Source: Nocardioides thalensis
Lineage (GTDB): Bacteria; Actinomycetota; Actinomycetes; Propionibacteriales; Nocardioidaceae
Direction: 5' to 3'
Length of the DNA stretch: 64,000 bases
NCBI RefSeq assembly: GCF_013410655.1
Contig: NZ_JACCFP010000001.1
Span: 3,433,501-3,497,500 of the forward strand
This document shows, piece after piece, positions 58,044 to 64,000 of this stretch; within the stretch, counting starts at the first letter, position 1, and each line of letters begins with the position of its first letter. The notes below the pieces were generated by a model, which saw only the letters and a list, made by a program, of their open reading frames with translations, was not told the origin of the DNA and did no database searches. The position numbers and the translations under genes are program-made.

Positions 58044-58544
58044 ATGAGTGAATCCGCAGCCACGACCTCGCTCGTCGACCACGGCCACGACCTGCTAGCC
58101 GCGAACGCCTACCTCGTTCTCGGCACGGTCGGCGCCGACGGCGCCCCGTGGACGACGCCGGTCTACTTCGCCGCCGACGGCCTGCTCGACTACTACTGGG
58201 TGTCGTCCCGCGAGTCCCAACACTCGCGCAACCTCGCGGTGCAGCGGCAGGTCAGCCTGGCGGTGTTCGACTCGACGGTGCCGGCGTACCACGGTCGCTG
58301 CCTGTACGCCGCTGACGAGGCGACCGAGCTCGCGGGCGACGACCTCGAGCACGGGCTGCGGGTCTACCCCGGCCCGCCGGGTCGGGGCGGGACGGCGTTG
58401 ACGCACGCCGAGGTCACCGGCGACGCGCCGTGGCGGCTCTACCGTGCACGGGCCTCCGCCGCGTGGGTGCTGTGCCCGCGCGAGCCGCGGCAGCCGTGTC
58501 CGCTGCACGGCCGGGCGGAGGACCACCGCGAGCGGATCGCCTGA
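58044..58544 (+). CDS. pyridoxamine 5'-phosphate oxidase-family protein
   Basis: This 166-residue split beta-barrel flavoprotein fold has LGTVGADGAPWTTPVYFAADG near residue 26 and SSRESQHSRNL near 54, the latter common in FMN- or F420-binding members. It is not a true PdxH, which is longer. The substrate is unknown. The ATG at 58044 follows a GAGGAGAG site; an ATG at 58011 is an alternative. The 192-base gap before it holds the citrate synthase terminator. Confidence 0.75.
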   Translation: MSESAATTSLVDHGHDLLAANAYLVLGTVGADGAPWTTPVYFAADGLLDYYWVSSRESQHSRNLAVQRQVSLAVFDSTVPAYHGRCLYAADEATELAGDDLEHGLRVYPGPPGRGGTALTHAEVTGDAPWRLYRARASAAWVLCPREPRQPCPLHGRAEDHRERIA

Positions 58545-58589
58545 AGGAAATCCGTTGCGAGCGGCGGCCGGAGCCGCCACGGTGGCCGG

Positions 58590-59129
58590 GTGCTGGTGCG
58601 ACGCGAGACCCCCGACGACATCGACGCGATCCGCGCGGTCACGGCCGCTGCCTTCCGCAGCGCCGCCCACAGCGCGCCGCCGGTCGACGACAGCGGGGAG
58701 CCCGGCGAGGCCACCCTGGTCTCGTGGCTGCGCGCCGACCCCGGCTGGATCCCCGAGCTGTCGCTGGTCGCGGTCGATGGCGAGACCGTCGTCGGCCACG
58801 TCGTCTGCACCCGCGCGTACGTCGACGACCGGCCCGCCCTCGGCCTGGGGCCGGTGAGCGTGCTCCCCGACCAGCAGTCCTCCGGTGTCGGCTCGGCGCT
58901 GATGCACGCGGTGCTCGGCGCGGCCGACGCGATGGACGAGAGCCTCGTGGGCCTCCTCGGCGAACCCGCGTACTACCGCCGGTTCGGGTTCGTCCCGGCA
59001 TCGACGATCGGCATCGCTGCGCCGGACCCGGCGTGGGGCGACTACTTCCAGGCGCGCACGCTCACGGCGTACGACGGGACGACCGGGAGCTTCCGCTATG
59101 CCCAGCCGTTCGACCGGCTGAGCCCCTAG
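58590..59129 (+). CDS. GNAT-family N-acetyltransferase
   Basis: This 179-residue protein is of the YhbS-like type. The acetyl-CoA loop reads LPDQQSSGVGSALM near residue 92, followed by VGLLGEPAYYRRFGFVPAS. The substrate is unknown. The GTG at 58590 has no clear ribosome site. Its TAG stop overlaps the TAG of the converging gene within a shared CTAG. Confidence 0.8.
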   Translation: MLVRRETPDDIDAIRAVTAAAFRSAAHSAPPVDDSGEPGEATLVSWLRADPGWIPELSLVAVDGETVVGHVVCTRAYVDDRPALGLGPVSVLPDQQSSGVGSALMHAVLGAADAMDESLVGLLGEPAYYRRFGFVPASTIGIAAPDPAWGDYFQARTLTAYDGTTGSFRYAQPFDRLSP

Positions 59130-59488
59130 GGCGGCGTCGACCCGGGCTCGTCGGACTTCATCCGCTGCCAGCGCGCGTCCTCGGCGGCCGACCGACGCGG
59201 CGCCTTCCTGTCCCCAGGCAGGAGCCGGCCGGCATCGAGCTTGACCTTCTCGCTCGTCGGCTTGCACAGCACCGGCACGGTGTCGCCCTGGACCGGGTCG
59301 AACACGGAGTCCTTGCACGTCGCGCGGAAGCGCGGGCTGCCGTCGTCGGGATGCACGTCGAGGATGAACTCGAACTTCCGCCGCTTCATGCCGCGGCTGT
59401 GCTCGGTGTGCGCCGACCGCCACTCCTTGAGCAGGCGGCGTGCCACGACCGTCGCCGTACCGGTCTGCCACCCGCCGAAGCCGAACAT
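59126..59488 (-). CDS. hypothetical protein
   Basis: This 120-residue protein with no membrane segment resembles small conserved actinobacterial proteins without known function. The centre (KFEFILDVHPDDGSPRFRATCKDSVFDPVQGDTVPVLCKP) is beta-rich, and the C-terminus is charged and probably disordered. It looks like an SHOCT-type or DUF3592-like small beta domain, but I cannot place it. It converges with the GNAT gene and follows the M1 peptidase gene on the same strand. Confidence 0.6.
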   Translation of the reverse strand: MFGFGGWQTGTATVVARRLLKEWRSAHTEHSRGMKRRKFEFILDVHPDDGSPRFRATCKDSVFDPVQGDTVPVLCKPTSEKVKLDAGRLLPGDRKAPRRSAAEDARWQRMKSDEPGSTPP

Positions 59489-59528
59489 GCTCGGATGCTA
59501 CGCGGCTGCAGCCCGGTGTGCCCCCGGC

Positions 59529-60839
59529 TCAGGCCTCCGGGAAACGCGGCATCGCGGTGTCGCGCAGCCACGGCTCGAGCAGCGCGGCGACGTCGACCCG
59601 CGCCCGGGCGGTGGCGTGCGCGAGGAAGTCCTCGGTCGTCACCGAGCCACCCCGGTGGACGGCGACCCAGTCGCGGAGGATCTCGAAGAACGTGTCGTCG
59701 CCGGCGGCCACCCGCAGCGCGTGCAGGGCGAGCGCGCCGCGCTTGTAGACGCGGTCGTCGAACATCAGCTCCGCACCGGGGTCGGCGAGCACCAGGTCGC
59801 GGGGGGCGTCGGCGTACTTGTCGTGGTAGTGCCGCGCCCACTCCTCGCACGACTTCGGGCCGCCGGACTCCTCCGACCACAGCCACTCGCTGTAGCACGC
59901 GAACCCCTCGTGCAGCCAGATGTCCTGCATCCGCGCCATCGTCACCGCGTTGCCGAACCACTGGTGCGACAGCTCGTGGGCGACCAGCCGGTGGTGCGAC
60001 CAGTCATCGGTGACGAAGTTGTGCCCGAACGTCGAGAGGCTCTGGCTCTCGAGCGGGATCTCGAGGTCGTCGGCCGTGACCACGGCGGCGTACGTCGTGA
60101 ACGGATAGGGCCCGAACCAGCGCTCGAACGCGGCCATCATCGCGCCCTGCTGGTCGAACGAGCCGCTCAGGTCGACGCCGGCCGGCGCGATCGTGCGGAC
60201 CCGCTCGTCGGCCGGGTCGGGAGTGACCGAGTAGCGACCGATCTGCACGGTCGCGAGGTACGTCGCCATCGGCTCACGCATCGCGTAGCTCCACTCCTCG
60301 GAGCTCGCCTTCCGACGCCGGGAGACGAGGTCACCGTTGCTCGCGACGTAGTAGCCCTGCGCGGTCTCGACGGTGATGTCGTAGGTCGCCTTGTCATCGG
60401 GCCGGTCGTTGCACGGGAACCACGTAGGAGCACCGTGCGGCTGCGCGGCGACGATCACGCCGTCGTCGAGCTCCTCCCAGCCCGCGTCGCCGTGGTGCTC
60501 GTCGACGACGGGCTCGGGGATGCCGCCGTAGGGGATGCGGAGCGTGAGCTCGGTGCCGGGTTGCACGGACTCGGCGAGCTCGAGCACGAGCCGCTCGTCG
60601 CGCTGGCGGTAGCGCTGAAGCCGGGCTCCCGTGACGCGCACCTTGCCGACGGCGAGGTGGGCGAGGTCGAGGACCAGCCGTTGGGTCGGCTCCCGCACGA
60701 CGACGCTCAACGTCGCGACACCGTCGAGCCGGTTGCCGACGAGGTCGTAGGCGAGGTCGAGCTCGTAGTGGGTGACGCCGTAGGACGGGTCGCCGTGGCC
60801 GGGCAGGTAGGGGTCGGCCGTGGGGAGTCGGTTGTGCAC
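59529..60839 (-). CDS. M1-family zinc metallopeptidase
   Basis: This 436-residue protein has the zinc motif HELSH (289-293) and third ligand Glu312 in LHEGFACYSEW. The N-terminal beta domain (about 20-200) is as in aminopeptidase N. The usual GAMEN motif is replaced by DDLEIPLESQ near 259-268, as in a minor M1 branch, and the C-terminal helical domain is short. The GTG at 60839 shares one base with the stop of the upstream NRPS-like gene, so the two are translationally coupled. No signal peptide is seen. Confidence 0.9.
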   Translation of the reverse strand: MHNRLPTADPYLPGHGDPSYGVTHYELDLAYDLVGNRLDGVATLSVVVREPTQRLVLDLAHLAVGKVRVTGARLQRYRQRDERLVLELAESVQPGTELTLRIPYGGIPEPVVDEHHGDAGWEELDDGVIVAAQPHGAPTWFPCNDRPDDKATYDITVETAQGYYVASNGDLVSRRRKASSEEWSYAMREPMATYLATVQIGRYSVTPDPADERVRTIAPAGVDLSGSFDQQGAMMAAFERWFGPYPFTTYAAVVTADDLEIPLESQSLSTFGHNFVTDDWSHHRLVAHELSHQWFGNAVTMARMQDIWLHEGFACYSEWLWSEESGGPKSCEEWARHYHDKYADAPRDLVLADPGAELMFDDRVYKRGALALHALRVAAGDDTFFEILRDWVAVHRGGSVTTEDFLAHATARARVDVAALLEPWLRDTAMPRFPEA

Positions 60840-63800
60840 TACTCGGCTACCTCGGGGTCCTCGAGGACCCACGGTCCGATCGGGTTGCCGATCCAACGCG
60901 TCTTGTCGGGCACCGACTCGCCTCTCATCACCAACGACACCGGGCCGACCGTAGCGTGCCGGCCCACCGCGGCGGCAGGCAGGATCACCGAGTTGGGGCC
61001 GAGGGTCGCGCCGCGCCGCAGCGTCACCGCGTCGGTGGCCAGCAGCCGGTCGTGGAAGAGGTGGGTCTGCACCACGCTGCCCTGGTTGACGGTCGCGCCG
61101 TCGCCGAGGTCGACGAGGTCGGGCTCCGGCAGCCAGTAGGTCTCGCACCACACGCCACGGCCCACCCGCGCGCCCATCGCCCGGAACCACGCGGTGAGCA
61201 GCGGCGAGCCCGTCGCGAGGCCCGCGAACCAGGGCGTCGCGACCACCTCGACGACGGTGTCGGCGAGCTCGTTCCGCCACACGAACGAGCTCCAGAGGGG
61301 ATGGGTGCCGCTGCGCACCCGCCCGACCAGGAGCCACTTGGCGGCGACCGCGAGGCCGGCAGCCAGGACTCCGGCGACCGCCAGCAGGAGGGGTACGGCG
61401 ACCGCGCCCACCGGGGCGCCGTACGACACCCAGAGCGCGAGCACGGCCAGCACGACCCCGCCGTGGAGGGCGACGCCGGCCGCGACGGCGAGGACGCGCG
61501 CGGCCTCCCAGCAGCCGCGCGCGACCTTGAGCCGGGTGGGCGGGGCGTAGGTGCGCTCGTCGCCGGACTCCTGCGCCGCGCGGCGCAACGGCGACGGCGG
61601 ACTCCCGAGCCACGACTCCCCGGCCTGCACCGTCTTGCGGGCGGGTGCCGCCGACAGCACCGCGACGAGCGACCGCTTCGGGACCTTCCGCCCGGGCGCG
61701 GCCATGCCGGAGTTGCCGACGAAAGCGCGCTTGCCGACCTTGACCCGGTCGACCCGCAGCCAGCCGCCGCCGAGCTCGTAGCCGCCGATCAGGGTGTCGT
61801 CGGCCAGGAACGCGAGGTCGTTGACGTGGGTCAGCGCAGGGATCATCAGCACCGTCGAGGCCTCGACGTCCTTGCCGATCCGGGCGCCGAGCAGCCGCAA
61901 CCAGGTCGGCGTGAGCTGGGAGCTGTAGAGGGGGAACAGCCAGGTGCGAGCCTCGTCGAGCACGCGCATCGTGGCCCAGACCTGGAGCGCGCGGAGGCTG
62001 CGCACCGGGTGGGCGCCGGGCACGAGCCCGACGCCCGCCAGCCGCACCACCGCGAGCACCAGGGCGGCGAGCACGACCAGCCCGAGGGCAGTGGCAGGCA
62101 CCAGCCAGGGCAGCAGCTCGGCCGCGAGATCGCCCGCGTCGTCGGTCGCGCCTGCGTCGGCCAGCGCGAGCAGCGGCGCTGCGACCGCGAGCAGCGCAAC
62201 GGCGGGCAGCAGCGAGAGCGCGGTGGCCGCGGCGGCGTACGCCGCCGACCAGCCGCGGGAGGTGACCGGCCGCTCGGCCCACGGTCCGCGGGCGGCGGTC
62301 TTGACCTGGGTGGCCGGCGCGCCGGACCAGAACTCACCGGCCGGCACCCGGCCGAACACCGCGGATCCCGGCGCGACCTCGGCGTCCTCGCCGACGACCG
62401 CGTCCGGGCAGAGCATCGACCGGGCGCCGACGCGGGCGCGCTTGCCCACCGTCACGCGGCCGAGGTGGAGCGTGTCGCCGTCGACCCAGTAGCCGGTGAT
62501 GTCGACCTCCGGCTCGATCGACGCTCCGCGCCCGAGGCGCAGGAACCCGGTGACCGGCGGGATCGAGTGGAGATCGGCGTTGCTGCCGACCTTGGAGCCG
62601 AGGAGGCGCGCGTACCAGGTCATGTACGGCGCGCACGCCAGCGTCGTCGCGCCGATCTGGTCGACGAGCCGCTCGGCGGCCCACAGCCGCAGGTGGACCT
62701 TGCCGCCGCGCGGGTATGCCCCGGGAACGACGCCGGCGAGCACGATCCGCGCCATGCTGGCGGCGAAGAGGATCCGGCCGACCGGCGTGACGAACAGGAC
62801 GAGCAGCCCGAGCGCGACCGGCCACGGCGTCGCGGGCAGCCACCCGACCCCGTAGACGTCGTGCACGACGCGCGCGGTGACGAGCAGCCACGCGATCCAC
62901 CGCGGGGCTGCGAAAAGCCGGATCAGCGGCACGGCGACGACCTGCCCGACCTGGGTCTTGCGCGGGATCGGCTGCACGCGCCGGGTCTCCTCGGCCAGCG
63001 GGTCGCGGTGCGCGAGCGAGTCGAGATAGGTGGCGAGCGCCCCGACGGTGGGGTGCTCGTACGTGTCGCCGACGGTGAGATCGGGGAACTCGGCTCGGAG
63101 CATCGTCACGACCTGAGCAGCGGTCAGACTGCCGCCGCCGAGGTCGAAGAAGTCGTCGTCGGCGCTCTCCGGCGCCGCGCCGAGCACCTGCTGCCAGACC
63201 TCGGCGACCCGCGCGGCGGTGCCGGCGAAGCCGGCCGCGCTGCTCGACGAGGGCAGTGGCCAGGGCAGGGCGTCGCGGTCGACCTTGCCCGACGTGCGCG
63301 TCGGCAGGTCGTCGACGACGGCCAGCCGCGGCACGAGCGCCGCGGGCATGGTCGCGCGCAGGTGGGCCACGGAGGCCGCGGCGTCGTACTCCTCGGAGAC
63401 GGCGAGGTAGCCGACGAGCAGCTGGTTGCCTGTCGCCGAACGTCGTACGGCGGCCGCGGCCGCCGTCACGCCCGGCAGCCCGAGCAGCGCCGAGTCGATC
63501 TCCCCGAGCTCGATCCGGCGACCGCCGAGCTTGACCTGGTCGTCCGCGCGACCGGCGAACAGCAGGCCGTCGGGGTCGTTCACGACGACGTCGCCGCTGC
63601 GGTACGCGCGGTCCCAGCCGAGGGACGGCATCGGCGCGTACTTCTCGGCGTCCTTGGCCGGGTCGAGGTAGCGGGCGAGGCCGACCCCACCGATGATCAG
63701 CTCGCCGCGCTCCCCCTCGGCAACGGGCCGGCCGTCGGCGTCGACGACGACGAGGTCCCAGCCAGCGAGCGGGAGACCGATCCGCACCGGCCCGTCGGCC

Positions 63801-64000
63801 GTGACCTGCGCACCGCACGCGACCACGGTCGCCTCGGTCGGGCCGTAGGTGTTCCAGACCTCGCGGCCGTCGCGCACCAGGCGCGCGGCGAGCTCCGGCG
63901 GCAGTGCCTCGCCGCCGAGGATCAGCAGCCGGACCCGGTCCAGGGCGTCGTCGGGCCACAGGCTGACCAGCGTCGGCACGGTCGACACGACGGTGATCTG
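60839..64000 (-). CDS. Pls/PosA-type non-ribosomal peptide synthetase-like protein (5' end cut by window edge)
   Basis: The visible 1053 residues begin inside an adenylation domain: YGPTEAT near 52-58, a GRxDDQVKLGGRRIELGEI segment near 150-168 and SGKVDRDAL near 237-245. A carrier domain follows with phosphopantetheine Ser291 in LGGGSL. The rest (about 340 onward) has several membrane helices and left-handed beta-helix hexapeptide repeats, including SNADLHSIPP and VGKRARVGARSM. This layout is the TIGR02353/Pls type that makes epsilon-poly-lysine-like isopeptides in some actinomycetes. The amino acid used cannot be read because the pocket is only partly visible. Confidence 0.88.
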   Translation of the reverse strand, partial: QITVVSTVPTLVSLWPDDALDRVRLLILGGEALPPELAARLVRDGREVWNTYGPTEATVVACGAQVTADGPVRIGLPLAGWDLVVVDADGRPVAEGERGELIIGGVGLARYLDPAKDAEKYAPMPSLGWDRAYRSGDVVVNDPDGLLFAGRADDQVKLGGRRIELGEIDSALLGLPGVTAAAAAVRRSATGNQLLVGYLAVSEEYDAAASVAHLRATMPAALVPRLAVVDDLPTRTSGKVDRDALPWPLPSSSSAAGFAGTAARVAEVWQQVLGAAPESADDDFFDLGGGSLTAAQVVTMLRAEFPDLTVGDTYEHPTVGALATYLDSLAHRDPLAEETRRVQPIPRKTQVGQVVAVPLIRLFAAPRWIAWLLVTARVVHDVYGVGWLPATPWPVALGLLVLFVTPVGRILFAASMARIVLAGVVPGAYPRGGKVHLRLWAAERLVDQIGATTLACAPYMTWYARLLGSKVGSNADLHSIPPVTGFLRLGRGASIEPEVDITGYWVDGDTLHLGRVTVGKRARVGARSMLCPDAVVGEDAEVAPGSAVFGRVPAGEFWSGAPATQVKTAARGPWAERPVTSRGWSAAYAAAATALSLLPAVALLAVAAPLLALADAGATDDAGDLAAELLPWLVPATALGLVVLAALVLAVVRLAGVGLVPGAHPVRSLRALQVWATMRVLDEARTWLFPLYSSQLTPTWLRLLGARIGKDVEASTVLMIPALTHVNDLAFLADDTLIGGYELGGGWLRVDRVKVGKRAFVGNSGMAAPGRKVPKRSLVAVLSAAPARKTVQAGESWLGSPPSPLRRAAQESGDERTYAPPTRLKVARGCWEAARVLAVAAGVALHGGVVLAVLALWVSYGAPVGAVAVPLLLAVAGVLAAGLAVAAKWLLVGRVRSGTHPLWSSFVWRNELADTVVEVVATPWFAGLATGSPLLTAWFRAMGARVGRGVWCETYWLPEPDLVDLGDGATVNQGSVVQTHLFHDRLLATDAVTLRRGATLGPNSVILPAAAVGRHATVGPVSLVMRGESVPDKTRWIGNPIGPWVLEDPEVAE

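Overview
This is a high-GC actinobacterial chromosome segment, most like Nocardioides or another member of the Nocardioidaceae/Propionibacteriales. The evidence is very high GC with strong third-position GC, many GTG starts, actinobacterial marker families (GuaB3, SARP-type regulator, F420/deazaflavin-type oxidoreductase, SigE-family sigma factor, His-tailed GroEL in a groES-groEL pair, bifunctional Nnr, GNAT-TsaE fusion) and gene order. I see no rRNA, tRNA, phage, IS element or CRISPR array.

The backbone follows, in order, the Mycobacterium tuberculosis block I recall as Rv3396c to Rv3443c: guaA, a ChoD-like GMC oxidoreductase, guaB3, guaB, groEL-groES, tsaD-rimI-tsaB-tsaE, alr, nnr, glmS, glmM, rpsI, rplM. 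Accessory genes are inserted between these core genes and hold most of the novelty.

1-8 kb: a PHP-type metallohydrolase (cut by the left edge), a MEDS/ATPase regulator, guaA, then a ChoD-like oxidoreductase with an aldehyde dehydrogenase. 8-14 kb: a SARP-type ATPase regulator flanked by a divergent cupin gene and a convergent SnoaL-like/phosphotransferase/methyltransferase operon. Identical TTGCAGC direct repeats lie at both outer genes, suggesting a small self-contained regulon. 14-18.4 kb: a phosphotransferase, DUF7064-like protein and aldehyde dehydrogenase operon divergent from a deazaflavin-type oxidoreductase, with a KstR-type operator between them. 18-24 kb: guaB3, guaB, zwf and a BBE-type FAD oxidase. 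24-28 kb: a two-component pair and cydAB under a Rex-like operator. 28-33 kb: ACT-GNAT, DUF1684, groESL under two CIRCE elements and a THUMP-like methyltransferase. 33-38 kb: small membrane peptides, a SigE-family sigma factor with a predicted anti-sigma-like partner, a lipoprotein and a pair resembling type VII secretion substrates. 38-45 kb: the overlapping tsaD-rimI-tsaB and GNAT-TsaE/hydrolase/alr/nnr genes. 45-55.5 kb: a membrane protein, a second two-component pair, glmS, coaA, an ABC exporter, glmM, rpsI and rplM. 55.6-64 kb: a bile-acid-symporter family protein, citrate synthase, small enzymes, an M1 peptidase and a Pls/PosA-type NRPS-like protein running off the right edge.

Three themes recur. 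Many genes appear to be leaderless, with a TANNNT hexamer 6-7 bases before the start codon. Palindromic repeats sit at gene 3' ends, and one of a different type lies in frame inside nnr. Most operons use 4-base ATGA/GTGA stop-start overlaps.
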